Positions 25,801 to 39,700 of a DNA stretch of 64,000 nt are shown here, in pieces (within the stretch, counting starts at the first letter, position 1; each line of letters starts with the position of its first letter). The notes beneath the pieces were generated by a model. That model did no database searches and was not told the DNA's origin. It saw nothing but the letters and a program-made list of their open reading frames with translations. Source of the stretch: Homalodisca vitripennis (lineage: Eukaryota > Arthropoda > Insecta > Hemiptera > Cicadellidae); NCBI RefSeq assembly GCF_021130785.1, contig NC_060215.1, positions 72,740,001-72,804,000 of the forward strand, given 5' to 3'. The translations under genes were made by a program, and so were the position numbers.

Positions 25801-27590
25801 ATAGAGCAACTTCCAAACATTAATAGCATCACATAAAATGAAGGTGCACAGGTAGCACAGGACATGGAACAGCAGATGAACGATACCTTCTGCCATGTGT
25901 TGAAAACTTAGATATAACAATCTTCAGTCCACTTTTAAGTTCTCAGATTAAAACACTGGTTTTTCCTTATAGCTTTCAAACATGTTATTTAGTTACCTTT
26001 AAAATAATGTACCTAAAACATATCTTCTTTGAAACACTTAATTGAAAATAATGGATCTGAAAATTAATTATAACCTAGAATCACTGAGCAATTAATTTTT
26101 TTCATAAGCACTAATGCACTGACAGAAACAGTGGGGCCTGCAAACATTGCAACTAACCTTGCTTATTACTTATGACTTATTGTATTTTAGGATAGGAAAT
26201 TGGCTCCAAAAACAGTCAAACTGTTGTTAAGACATTAAATTTTTGCCTTAATCACTATTTAAGGCATTTAAGCAGCTATATCCAGGATTCTTAAAAAATT
26301 TTAGAAGTTTTACAAATGTTTTCATTAGGGCATTACAATAAAAACACTTCTTAATAGAACCTTAGGGTTTTAATTTTGTAATTTGAAGATTGTGATAGCA
26401 ATACAATTTATTAACCAAATAGTAAAAAAGTATACATAAAATGAGTGGCTGGTATAACATTTTGTGCATTTTATTTTAACAATAAAATACAATATCTGTA
26501 CTGTGACCTTTTAGTGATCAAAAGTATATTATGCAGTAATATAAAGTATATAATTTGTAATGGTTTATAGTTGAAACCATAATGTTAGGCAGGAGACCAA
26601 AGTATGATATTGCCAATATATCTTACTTGGAATTTCTGACTGCAGTTACAAGGTTTATGATTAATAATGTTATATTTATTAAATAAAACGTTATGTATTG
26701 AATTGAACATTATAACTTCTAAACTCTAGAAGAATAGAAAAGATACATTATAAATATGAAACAAGATACAAAGAGAAGCTCAGAAGTAAAATATGTGTCA
26801 CTCACGCTTAGGGTGTTTTGTTGTTGTATCTTCCCTATATTTTTTCTTCAGCAATTCAAGAGTCTCACATGTAGATTTTTTTGAACAAAACACTAAATAT
26901 TATGTTTGGTCCTTCCTCTATAGATGAAATTCTAAACTTGATATACAGAACACATCTCTTAATAGAACCTACTAATAGGTTCTGACGGGAGAGAACAGAA
27001 AGAATGTTTAACTACTAGCAGTACTTCCAGCTATGGGAGTGTGAAATTTCACTTTTGGCAAATCCCTGTATAATTTCCATAAATTGATTGACTATCTCAT
27101 GTTTAGTACTTAGTGTGGTACTAGAAATAAAATATGATAAGAATTAGTTGAGAGATATAAGATGCTATAGCTATGAGCGTAGATCAATAGTAGCGTATGT
27201 AAAATTCTGTATAGAAAAAATTGTTTTGATCAGTGCTGTACTAACTCACCTTTGTTCTGTGTAATGAGAACTTTATACTCAAACATATAACACATGAAAC
27301 ATACACGGAACAAGATTTAAAATAAACCTGCCTTTTATTAACATCAAATAGTTCAGACACCAGCCAAACTTGCAAGCAAAAACTGAACATCTTGATAGAA
27401 ATAATGATCTTAACAGATCCTGACCTCAGAATCCAATATCTCCAATTTACGTGGCAGTATAAAATTAAAAATTTAGCATGGCTACACCCTACAAATAAAC
27501 TCAAAATTAAACTTAATTAATTAGTAGTGAAGGACTTCTTCATAAAACATATAAAAAAAAAGAATATATGAAGAAACATTACAATATAGA
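22870..27590. other. intronic stretch, no feature recognised
   Basis: AT-rich intron. The only local structures are an 18-bp palindrome GGCCATATATATATGGCC (25007-25024), which overlaps a short TA tract, and scattered short ORFs without family resemblance. Confidence 0.4.
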
Positions 27591-30500
27591 GAGTGCAGGA
27601 AACCTTGAGAAGCAAGGCAGCACAGACTGAACTAACCTTCAATCAATCTCAGAACAACAAACATATCCACCACCCTTTACTCAGAGTAGAGGCCACAATA
27701 TCTTCTCATTCTCTGAGCTACTCTATTAGAAACAGTCACACCACAACACCATGTAATACTCCTTTTCAGGAAGCATCTGAAAATCTAACAAAATTCGAAT
27801 TTCAAATTGGTTATCAAATAAAGTATAAATACTCTCCCACTCCCGTGTAGTGAAACACCAGATATATGAATAATAACAGAATATGGACTGTCAAACATTA
27901 ATGACACATATATAGCTGGCTATTCTCTGATTGGTGGTTTTTCTAGGTGAAACAAATGAAAGGAGGTATGGCAGCCTGTGTAAAACTTGGCCTTTAAAAT
28001 ACTGTAAAAATCCTAAGCACAAGAGAAAATGAAACAGAGCTTCTGTTTGAAGCAATACTCTGAAACAGTTTTCTTGACAGGCCTATCAGACAGTATCGCA
28101 TAACTAGCTGTATTAAACTTTCTCAGAGATATCCACAAGAAAACCAATGAAATCAAGAGAAAATGAGTAAAAAAATCTATAGACCACTTTAAGGAAAATC
28201 TGAAAACCATAACTGGGAAAGCATTCTCTTGACTGAGGAAGTTGATTTAGCCCTACAGCACTTTCCATAACACCTCACTGCCTGCCCATCTCAAGAACTT
28301 ACTGCAAGCCAAAAACAACATAGCAGTGCTGGGATTCAGAATATGCAAGTCTGAAGAATGTTTACATTAAAGCTCTGTAACATCAACTCTGATCAGGCCA
28401 AGATGAAGATAAAAGATTCTCAGCTGCTTGGGAAATAGAATATGACCTTAAACTGAAAACTTTATGAAAGCAGCTAAACACTAACTACATCAAGATGGCT
28501 GACTGTCTTGGCAGCTTCAGTGAAGTGGCTCTCCTGGAAATGAACATTTAAGTGTGTATTATAAAACATGTAGTAGTATACCAGTATTAAAGCATAATCT
28601 GGATCAATTAGTAAGTACACTTTTTAATTATAAACTTATTAGAAATGTATAATTTCTGGGGTAAATCACCAAAGAGTAATCATTGATGAAGCCCCAATGC
28701 AGCATGCAGGGGAAATACTGTACATCTGTATGATGGCTAATTTTAAAAAATCTCTGCTACGGCGATATAAATCAAATACCATTCATCAACAGAACAGCTC
28801 AAAACAACATGATGTAATGTGCACGGCAACAATCTCACAGACTCTCAACCATTCATATTGAAGTACAAGCAGCATTATAACACTCCTTTCAAAATGTTAT
28901 AAAAAAAATTACAACAAGCAACCCAATAACAAGTGAAACAAGAACTATTAAATTACACAATATTAACCAATTGCACCTAGACATAGACAAGACTAAACAC
29001 AAGGTCCTTGTGTACAAACAGTCTGAAAAAACTGCTGCTAGGTAAAATGGGCTTTGACGTATCCACAATTGACAAATACCAGGGAAAACAGACAGATCAC
29101 ATTACTGTGGTATATACTTCCACAATCCTAGATGAGGAAATCTACGACTCGAAGTCACACTGTATTGTTACTATATCTTGATGTATAAAATCATTTACAT
29201 ACATTACATCAAAAGTGGATGACACTCTAGGCACATAGGTGGAACAAATAAACTGCTACTCCATCCAAGATGTAACGGTGCATTATTTGGAAAAAGTCAA
29301 GACAACAGCAATCGAAGGTCCCCTAAATCTGACCAGCCAACATAACAAACATTATTTGCGCCATTCAATTGAAGACATCCTGGAGAACAATGAAATATGC
29401 TCCACAAACTCTGAAGTAAGAATGCATGGCTTTAGTAGAGAAGAAAAGGTCATAGGACTGCAAGGGCTCTGGATATCGCAGGGAAAGCCCAAACCAGTGA
29501 GAAAACCACCAATGAGTACAAGAATATTATATTCAGAGAACATTAGTGGGAAAAGTTCTTCAACAAAAATATCAACTACTACTAAGGAATTAACATTGGA
29601 AAAGCGTCCTCAAGAACCCTAGCAGAGGAAATCCATCAGAAAATAGCTCAAAATATGAAGTAGCAGAAAAGAACCAGCAAAGTATAACTAGGACAAATTT
29701 ATCAGAATCCTCACCAGAATTACTTTTGAATCATAAAAACAATCATTATTTTTTAGACTAAACCAAATTCAAAAACAGGTACATTATAAACTCAAATCTA
29801 AAACAAGTTCTTAAAACCTAACAATACTTCACCAAAATACCTGTGGACTAGACAAAAAACTCTACAGACAACCACTTTCTTAGTGAAACTGACCCCAATA
29901 TATTTGTGCTTAACAAACACAACATGAAAAAAAAAGAAATACAGCATACAAAAATTGAAGGATTTTTCTGATAGCCGAATAGTGTAGAGAAAGCCACAAA
30001 CTCAGTGGTGTAGCCATATACATCAAAGAAACTCTGGTAAGCTGCACAGCATTAATTGACGTATCCCACCTATGCCAAGAATTCAGTTATGAAACATTCA
30101 TGGCAGAGATTGAATCCATGGGTAAATACATACACATCCTTGGGGCATACCGATTCCCCAAAGAAAATGTAAGAGCTTGTGTAAATGCCTTATCAAACAT
30201 CCTAGAATTTATACAGGCGCACAGTAAATCAATCAAACTTGTCTGAGATATAAACATCAACAGAATGAAAGTAACCTTAGACAACACTGTCCTTGAAAAT
30301 GAACTGGATACCCATAACATTCAAAGACAACTACTTCCTGCAACATGCATCACATAATACTGTCACTTTTATTGACTTCATATGCCAACATAGGAGAAAA
30401 TATTATTGATGCGATCATACTTGAAACAGGACTTTCTGACCACACTGCTCAAATTATAAAAGTATGTGACCATGGAGCGAACTTCCCACCACAGATCATT

Positions 30501-31350
30501 CTCAAGAGGAATTTTAAGTTTTCTAATGTAGATCAGGTAAATTCCTGCTAATGGACTAAAACTGGGACACTGTCTACATGACTTAGGATTCAGAGATAGT
30601 CTACAATGTATTTCAGAGAATTCTCCAAGCATCTCTTGACATAACCTGTTCTACAAAAAAATACAGACAAAAACATAAAAGCAAACATGTATATTATGAC
30701 AATGAAGACAAATATGTTAAAAATGACTTTCTAAGAGCCATGTACAGATTTTAAATCACAGGAAACACCCAAGATAAGGCAGCTATGGTGGTAAACAAGA
30801 AAAACTATGACAAAGAACTTAGGGACCTGAGAAAAAATGCAAATGCCCATCTCATCAACTCTACTAATAACAAAATTAAAGCTCTTTAGAACATCATCAA
30901 CTACAAAAGAAAATGGCAGCAACAACTACAATCTGCAAAAAATCTGTATTTTATTAAATGGGGAACAGATGGACAACCCCTTACAAACTGCAGGCCACCT
31001 TAAAACCTTCTTCACACAAGTAGCAGAGATGATGCTGAAACAGAACAACTGCTCTCCAGGGGACGAAGATGACAATGAAAACAAAAAAGCTCCACCAAAT
31101 TGTACTGATAAACCTCAACATGCATAATGAAGATTGGAATATTAAATATTAAAGACCCTAAAATCAAAATCTTCAAGTGGAGTGGATGAAATTCTTCAAA
31201 ATTTGTGAAGTACTGTTCTGAAGAGCTAACCCCACTGTTAGTCAACATAATAACATAGATAAGTCTTTCAGTCGTGGTAAATTCCCCAAAGCCTTGAAAA
31301 TAGAAAGCTGCAGCTAATCTGGATAATCAACTTCAACTTTAAATAAACTT
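27590..31350 (+). pseudogene. decayed LINE: leader ORFs, endonuclease and reverse transcriptase start
   Basis: The plus strand carries weak leader frames (27593-27850, 29239-29622), then endonuclease motifs: CGLDKKLYRQPLS near 29850, DPNIFVLNKHNMKKKEIQ near 29895 and a GLSDHTAQI motif (about 30430) typical of the endonuclease C-terminus. A linker ORF (30837-31127) contains NPLQTAGHLKTFFTQVAEMM, matching the 'np..iA..fn.fF..va' stretch between the two domains. The reverse transcriptase then begins with a LKSKSSSGVDEI-type motif around 31155-31195. Stops and frameshifts are frequent. The composition is A-rich on this strand, as in LINE sense strands. The far-left limit is uncertain. Confidence 0.6.
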
Positions 31351-31359
31351 AATTACCAT

Positions 31360-31640
31360 TAAAGATCCAGTGGAAATAGCTGATCACTTCAATAGGTTCT
31401 TCACCTCAATATCAGAAAATTCTTAACTTGGTGTCTATTATCAGATCAATTACTTGAATGCAGGCTTGGAGTTGGCAACTTCCCAATATAGATTGAGAAG
31501 ATAGTTAAGATTCTCTCCTAAGTTATCAGCACAACTTCAGTTTTTGGCAGGGACAGCAGACAGTCGCCTCGATTCATGCGATGAACCATATTTAGTGCCA
31601 CATCATCAGCATACCCGACTGAACTACATTTCTCTCTCTT
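31360..31640 (+). pseudogene. second LINE piece: endonuclease-RT linker
   Basis: From about 31370 the plus strand reads IKDPVEIADHFNRFFTSISE, the linker motif already passed once at 30.95 kb in the preceding relic. Its recurrence downstream of the reverse transcriptase start shows that a second element or copy begins here. Only a few dozen codons are recognisable before the frame decays. Confidence 0.55.
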
Positions 31641-32335
31641 CTAGCATTTCATCTCACAACAAGGCTTTAAACTACATTGGCTTGGTATTGGTTTAGAGAT
31701 TATATTGAGTAACTGACTATGCCAATTCTAAATTTTCAAGTTCAAGATACTACAATTGATGTCCTGTAGAAAATTATATATACCTGACCTCTCTGGTAGA
31801 GCCCATATTGACATAACATGTTGAAAATATTGTAGTTAAGCTTTGTTCTTTCTCAAATTCCTAATGTGTGGTCTGAGTATCTGATTTATATGACTACCTC
31901 ATGAATATTGACCATGGGCTTAAAAATATGAATGGAATATCTATGACTTTTGCCCATTGGTAAATTTAGTTTGTGATCTTTGGGGTGCAATTATAATGGG
32001 GTCAGATGTTTCAGTTTCAAATACAAAGATAAAAGCACATGTTAACTGAAGTAGATTTCGTTTTATTTTGTTCATCATGCTTGCAGTGTCAATATAGTCA
32101 TACTTGCTTTAGTACTGGTTGTTTACATATGACGGTTGTATCATCTGGTTGTTTAGTGGTAAAATTGTAAAATTTTATACAAACTTTTTGAGGGTGCAGA
32201 ACACCTCCTCGCACCCCCATAAATCCATCCCTGATTGTACTTAAATTACAATATCAATATTAGTTGTGACTTTCAAACATGGTGACCAGGCCTTGAGACA
32301 AAGAAGAGAATTAGAGATAAAGTTGTGTTGAATTT
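31640..32335. other. intronic stretch between LINE relics and minisatellite
   Basis: No coding motif recognised. A string near 32185-32235 rich in CCTCCTCGCACCCCC resembles fragments common in old DNA transposons but has no partner terminus here. Confidence 0.3.
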
Positions 32336-32341
32336 AATCCA

Positions 32342-32750
32342 CATAAAGGATACTGAGGGAACAGTGTTTGGAGAGGAGTAAGGGAGATATAACATAAATG
32401 ATACTGAGGGAACAGTGTTTGGAGAGGAGTAAGGGAGATAAAACATAAAGGATACTGAGGGAACAGTGTTTGGAGAGGAGTAAGAGAGATATAAAACATA
32501 AAGGATACTGAGGGAACAGTGTTTGGAGAGGAGTAAGGGAGATATAACATAAATGATACTGAGGGAACAGTGTTTGGAGAGGAGTAAGGGAGATAAAACA
32601 TAAAGGATACTGAGGGAACAGTGTTTGGAGAGGAGTAAGAGAGATAAAACATAAAGGATACTGAGGAAACAGTGTTTGGAGAGGAGTAAGGGAGATATAA
32701 CATAAAGTATATTGAGAGAACAGTGTTTAGAGAGGAGTAAGGGAGATTTA
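32342..32750. repeat. 51-bp minisatellite, eight units, three-unit higher-order structure
   Basis: Units start at 32342, 32393, 32444, 32497, 32548, 32599, 32650 and 32701. The period is 51 bp, except the third unit, which is 53 bp. Each begins CATAAA and contains ACTGAGG, AACAGTGTTTGGAGAGGAG and a variable GATA(T)AA end. Diagnostic differences (AAATG versus AAAGG, GGGAG versus GAGAG, ATATAA versus ATAAAA) repeat with a period of three units, so units 1-3 match units 4-6 nearly base for base. The eighth unit is the most diverged. Because 51 is a multiple of three, long repetitive minus-strand ORFs (32273-32791, 32311-32703) result; they are not considered genes. Confidence 0.95.
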
Positions 32751-33270
32751 CTATTAAGTGGAATCAGACGCTGTAGATGTTCATGCTGCAAGGAATGGGC
32801 AATGAATTAGATAATCAACTATTAGACAATATTCTTTATTTACATATTCGTAGAGAATAGTAAGAATGTAAAATCTGGACCACACCAAAATGTAAGATTC
32901 TAGGAATTAATATATACAAACAGAACCTGGACCACTTACATCTTAAACAGGACTTAGGAACAGGTGGAAGATTGATAAAGAGTGGTGAGGTATTGAGCAA
33001 GAAATTATTTTCACATACTTAAAAACAGTTAGATGAAATCAGATATGTTTCCAAGCCAGATATGACTAATAATATCACTTGGTTTTAAATAAACCTCTTT
33101 AGATATTTTATTTTGTACTTAAATCATTCAGTTGTAATGGTGCTACTGGTAACCTACTTGTAACATATTTTATAGTACATAAATTATGGTTTAATTCATG
33201 TTTCAAAACTAATAACAAGTAACTAAATAGCTTAAATACAATATTATGAAACTAAATTGTAGTAATTATA

Positions 33271-33720
33271 CAGGGTATTCAGTAAAAGTGTTCCAATATT
33301 TTGGGATTTTGTTCTACACATAAAAATGAGTAAAGAAATTCATATGAAGGTATGTCCCAAAACCTTTAGTTTTCCATCTATCGTTTGTATGTGTTTTTTT
33401 TTTTCATCAAAGAGATTATATCTTTTGAACCAGTTAAGATAAAGTTATGAAACTTTAGAATTGTACTAACCTTTAGTAGACATTTATGAAAATAAAATAT
33501 TAACAAAATCCTTTTACCTGTTTAAAAATGGCGGATGTTTAAATTATTCCATTGAAATAACTATCAAAGTTTAGTACAATTCTCAAGTTTCATAACTTTA
33601 TATTAACTGGTTCAAAAGATATACAAGGTTTTAGGACATACCTTAATATGAACTTTTTTGCTCATTTTTATGTGTAGAACAAACTCCCAAAGTATTGGAA
33701 CACTTTTACTGAACACTCTG
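33271..33720. mobile_element. foldback MITE with Tc1/mariner-type ends, TA target duplication
   Basis: The left end CAGGGTATTCAGTAAAAGTG and the reverse complement of the right end CAGAGTGTTCAGTAAAAGTG match, and about 95 bp of each end are inverted copies. Inner blocks, such as GAACCAGTTAAGATAAAG near 33428 and its inverse near 33600, extend the palindrome over most of the 450 bp. TA lies directly outside each end (33269-33270 and 33721-33722). There is no coding capacity. It is a non-autonomous element presumably mobilised by a mariner-type transposase; its ends differ from those of the 57.5-kb element beyond CAGGGT. Confidence 0.85.
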
Positions 33721-33724
33721 TATA

Positions 33725-36700
33725 ACGATTAAGTTCTTGTATAGTAATACTTTAAACCTTACACTTTATCTGAGTCTGAAAAAATCAGCATTCAAAGAAA
33801 TGCCACTTTCTTATTGATTTCAGAGTCAGCGAAATAACTGAATAGCTATGATTTGTAGTCATTGTGTAACCCATTTACATTCAATTTAAGATTAGTTTAG
33901 TGTATTTGGATGAATTATTCTTGATATATTTTTACTTCAATTTCATTTGTACTATATTCTTGACAGCAGACATGTTCTCATTGTGCTATCTCCATCTGTT
34001 TAAAAATTAGTTTCAGTATTTGTTACTGTTATGGTTAAAGGAGCGGTTTGAATTCCTTATATATGTTTCCACTCCAAACTACTCCTATGTAATGGACATG
34101 TAGTTGTCCTATAACAAATAAGTGCTGTAGTTTCATCTTGTAATTCAATCTTGAGGTTGGTTGAGTGTGATACCAGAACATTACTTTTTCATTTTCATTT
34201 GAGAATATATTTCTATAGAGAGGTTTACTGCTCATGTAGGTATTTGTGTTTCTATACCTAAAGTTGGCAGTGAGTGTGTGGATGTGGATGTTTGTTGAAC
34301 TTATTATGTCTTTTTTTAAGGAGGTGACGGAGCTGTGCAAGGTAATTCAATTCTACTGCATGTTCAGTAGGCTCATTTATGCTTCTGTTGCATTGCTTTG
34401 AAGCATAACACTTATAACACTTGCACCTGATTTCAGAACGTAGTTACGTGCTTTTAGATTCTTATTCCATGTTGAAATACTTAATCCCTCACCTGGATTT
34501 ACTATAATATTAAATTCCTTTTAATAATAAGCCATCATAGATTAATATTAGGCATGATATTAAAATCATATCTTTAATTGTAATATAAAATAGCCCTACA
34601 AAAAATGCACTTACAAGCACATATTAATTTGTCTACTAGTTTTAAAAATATTGGCAGTTTTTTTGCTTTTGAATGAACTAGAGTACGCTTTGTAGACAAA
34701 AACATATCATTAATAAGTAATAACTTACAAGGTAGATAGATATCATTGAAATCTTAAACTATGGTTCATTTATAAGAGTTTATAATGAGGATAAACATAT
34801 TTGGAGATAAATTCTCTTTAAAAGCTATTTAACACCCTCCCATACATATTAAGTACATCTAAGACCTATTTATCAAGTTACTCAAATCAAAAACATTGTA
34901 ATTAATAAAAAAGTTGGGTTTTGTTACCATCTGATTCACAATCTATTTCACTGAAACTAATGTTGTGATTTGAACTGAACATGTTACCAAAGTATAACAA
35001 CAAATAAACTTGAACAGAAACAAAAACAAGTGAGAATAAATAAAAGCGAAACTGGATAATGTTCTATGTTAACCATTCGGTCGAAATAGTGCTCAGTATG
35101 ACATATAGGGTGCACTTATCAACCTATGAACATATTACTTAGTTGCTAATGCTAGGTCAATTTGGTACACTTGTACATGAGACGATGTTTGGCCAAGAAG
35201 TCAATTCGGCCCTCTTTGTCCAGGAGAGAGTTAAAATTAGTCTGGGAGCTTAATATTTTATAGAAGTTGGGCATTAAACTAAGAAAAGTTCTTTTAATAA
35301 TCATTTTAAAACATCAAAGAAAACTGGGAAAACATCAGTACCATTGACCTTGTACTGTATCGAATCTCCCCCTTATTCTGTTTTACAAGATCCTTGCACA
35401 GACCAGTGACCCATGAGTGATTCAACTACAAAAAATATGCTTAAAAGTAATAATGTAATAAATGAATTAGTCCTCTATGTCTGTACACTTGTTTAAATTA
35501 TGTAGTTTAGGCGATTTTCAAAATATGAAATCGTTTTGTGATGGTTCCAAGGTGGTTTGCAGTTTTCCCTGTGGAGTTCAGTGAACTTTCACTGTTTTAG
35601 CATGAAACCTATATTCAGTAAAACATGCCTGTAATAAAATACACTCTAAATAATGGGTTTCTTGATACAAGGGTGAACCACGAGGAAAATACTGTATATT
35701 CAGTTGAGAATGGTACGAAAACCTTTTTTGAATGTCTAAGGAATAAAGTACTTTTAGAAGGGAAAATAATTACAGGTATACAGTAAGAATCATTTAGTGG
35801 ATGAACTGAAAAATAGTTATGAGAAACCTATCTGCATTTGGTAAATTTAAAATTTAAGCTGGTACTTTCCATCACAAAAGCGCCTCATTCTTTTTTTTAG
35901 GGTTGTAAAATTGAAAGAGACAAGGTTCCAACGCTATCCAAATCTTCCCACTTTCTTGATTGTTTTTCCAGTGATTACCATCTATACCTCTGTATAAAAA
36001 AATGGATGGCTGAAAAAAGATTTTATTTAAATAAGGGTGAAATTGTGAGAACAAATACCTCATGTTTGGATGTACTTTCCAATATTGACAAAAATTGGTG
36101 TTAGTTCCTCAGAGATACTACTAATTGAAAATAAACTTAATACACCCCTGTCCTCTCATTTTTTTGACCTTTTACAGATTTGTGAAGTTACTCTTGTACA
36201 CAGTAGTAATGATAACTTTGATAATAAGTGAATGAAAACCATAAGTTCCAAAAGCTGAGTGAAATATTTTAAGGTCTTGATGGCAGACTGAACAATAAAG
36301 ACTATGAAACAAACCGATAAATAATAGGTCAAGTTTCTTGCACGAAAGAAAGTTCTTGGTGACAGCAAACAAGATACCAATATGATATCATTATTCGTTC
36401 TGTTATCTCTGTAAGCAATTAATTAATGCATTAATGCAATGAATTAATGGAACTTAATATTTAAGTTGACGACACTACTTGAAGACTATGTAAATAAAGG
36501 GATTTTGACTTTCACTTAATTTGGAATTAATAATACTGAGGTGTATACAGACAGCAAACATGTCCATCAGACTAACAATGTTGAACCAAATATATTCGAT
36601 TTAAGGATGAAAAATGTAATTGTGTTTGTCTAAAGACCATAAGAATTCTTGCATTGTACATTCAAGTCCATCACTCATTCAAGTCTTCTTTAATGATTCC

Positions 36701-39700
36701 ATAGCTCAAAACTTGTGATCGTCTTTAATAATATTCCTGAATGTTCCTTTATGAGACCACACAGCTAGCCTTAGCTGTATTATTGATAACACCTGTCATA
36801 TTCTTCTCATAACATCTGCCGTGTAAGCCTAGGAACTAAAAATATAAAATATATTTATATTTTGTATATCTGGTACTAAGTAATCTGTATGTACAGATTT
36901 AAATGATTAGTAATGCAATCGACACTTTACTTTTATTTATGTTGATGTTTGAACATTAAAATAGAGCTATATTGCTATAGCTCCAGTTTATTTATTTGTA
37001 CCTTTATTTGTTAATATGCATATTACAATTCCTGATAAGAATCAAACTGGAGAACTTAAATTTGGTGTATCTCCAGGTTTTGAAGACGTAAATCCAGGTC
37101 AGGTTATTGATACTTTTTTAACCTTTTTTCTATTGTCTATTGATTATTATGAGTAATAACATGCCAATGCAACAGAAAGTACTGATTCCAAAGAATTTGT
37201 TGGATGAAAAACTATTGTACATTGGATCTTGAAGTGAGCAAAGTTAGCGTCGATAAGTATGTTTGCGGAATGCTAAGGGAGACAATTAGTTTTGCACCAG
37301 TTATACTATCAGCAAATAGTTACATAATATGATTTACTGTTGTAATTGTATTTAGTAGATTTTAAAAATAGTCTTGATAGAATGCAATATGTTTTAATTA
37401 TTATACACTTTGTTTGAAATTAATTATTGACCATGAATGATAAGAGAATTGTTATATAGATATGCCATCATTGTGTTACAACAAAACTAAGATTAGTGTA
37501 CTCATGTCTGTTTCATAATCATTCATCTAAAACCAACCCCAAATTACAATACCAGTGAAAAAACAATAATATAAATTGGCTGCTGATAAATGTTGTCAAA
37601 AATTACTAAAGTAGTTTGATGGGGTGTAGCACTATCAATTCTCAAAACTTTATGTAACACAAAACTGTGGCGAATGTTTATAACAATCCTATTATCATAA
37701 GTATGTAAATAGCATGGAAATATTAATCTTTAATGTAGAAAAATCTTAGTTTAGTATAAGGCCTCATTGAATAGTTGACCTGTATTATAATATAGTCTTC
37801 ATAACCAACCATCATTCAGCTTGATTGAGCATTCAGAATTTTCTTCAATGTAAAGAACTCACCTACTGGACTCGGATCCTCCAACATTAGGACTGCATGC
37901 TTATTGGTCTGTTTTCTTTTGCGTCCAAGTCTGAGCTTAGGTTCTTCATTGTGCATTTAAGTTTATGATGCACTTATACTAAAGGTATAAAAATAAAAAA
38001 TATACCTCTGTAACTTGACATAAACTCTGCAAATTTATCATTGTATCATAAATCTTATGACAGATTTGCAGAGCTACCAACCTATTTGCAGAGATATCTA
38101 TACCAACCTCCAATATATTCCAGCTGGAGATTGATTAACAAGAAATTAAAGTATTAAAAATTATGTTATATGCCCCAATTTAAAAAAATGTCTGCTGGAA
38201 TGCAATTATATGACTTCATTATTAATGTTTTATTTTCATTCCGTTAGACTGTAATAGCAGTGTTGGCCTCCCTGTGATCTTCTGGTGGGCAAACCAAACA
38301 AATGCCCTACCCCTAGGTAATAAAATATGCAGGAATATATTTCAGTCTTAACATTGTGTGCATCTCTGTCAATGATTTTAGGATCTCTGAGCTTCTCAAC
38401 AAATCTTAGTTAATAGTAATTAAAATTGTAGCATCACGGGAGTCAACCCCAGTCAACTCAAGATGATCAGTATACTTTTGCCACCATTAAAATCTTCCAC
38501 ATTATGAAAGGTAGAACAAGTTATGTGGTAAAAAGTGAGGTGGTAATTTATTATCATACTTTCTTTATATTTATTCAACTAAAACAGTCTCTGATTAGCG
38601 TTTATGTTTAATTGTATTTTCAGAATCTAGTTTTTTTAGTTGTGTTTAAGTAATATGATTCTTATTAATTTAGTTTGAGGAAATGAAATGATGTAGAAAA
38701 TTATAAGGTACAGAATGTAGTTAATCTCTATTGTCAAATTTTTCTTTAAACCAAAAAATCATTAAACTTATTAAATTAAATTTAATTTAATTTAATTTGA
38801 AACTCTTGAAAGCAAACTTATAAACAAATTTCAATCATTTTTATTGAATCCTCAAAATTGTAATTTGGAAATAATTCAGAATCTCATCACTGTTGTTTTT
38901 TTTTTTTTTTAAGTGGGATTATTTATCCATATTTTATTATTTCTGGAAACATTACAGTCCTAAAAGATTAATTTAAAATGTTTTTTATTAGTAATTTCCA
39001 GCTCCTAAATAGTGTTGTTGATTTCACCCTCAATTTTACTTGTAGAATAAAGAAACATTGATAATGGTTTGCTCATTTTTTTCTTTATAAAAAGCTGCAA
39101 TGCTTTGCCAGTGTCTGGCTTAAAAATTTGTTTACTTTAATAAAGAAATTTAAACTCAGTTTATTACTTGAGATAGGCTTTTTACTCTCTTATATGTTAT
39201 TAATCTACTTTTGTTTTACACTATGCTTGCTTGCATTAACCAGTTTCTCTGCACCTCCTCCCGCAATATTTTATAATTATTCATACATCTTATTTATCCA
39301 TAATTTGCCATGCATTTTGAAGCCTATATAACTTTCTTAAATATTTTACAGTAACTCTTGTACAAATTTATGAGTACAGGACAACAAAGGGTGTAGTGAC
39401 CATTTAGATAATTTTTTTTAATTTTGAAGATTTCATAGTTATTATTAAATAATCCAAGACGTATAGTGTTCACGTTAGTGAATTTGGAATAATCTATTGA
39501 ATCAACCTTATAGATTTTCAAGAGAGAAATGAGTTTTATGATGTTTGTGGTGTTAAAGATTTTTTATATTGAGTATGCGAGTGTAAGATGTATGTTATAG
39601 TAAACAGCATATTCTTACTAGTGTTTAATTATTATAGTTCTGGTTCATTGAATTGGTAACTGTTGTGCTAAAATTAAACATTTGTATACATGCTGTCAAT

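Noticed and set aside
21385..29480. A shared 14-mer CTGGATATCGCAGG near 21.39 kb and 29.47 kb.
   Set aside because: The flanking bases do not match; treated as coincidence or a very small element fragment.
32273..32791. A 172-codon and an overlapping 130-codon minus-strand repetitive ORF.
   Set aside because: They follow from a 51-bp repeat (a multiple of three) lacking stops in two frames; there is no start context or unique domain.
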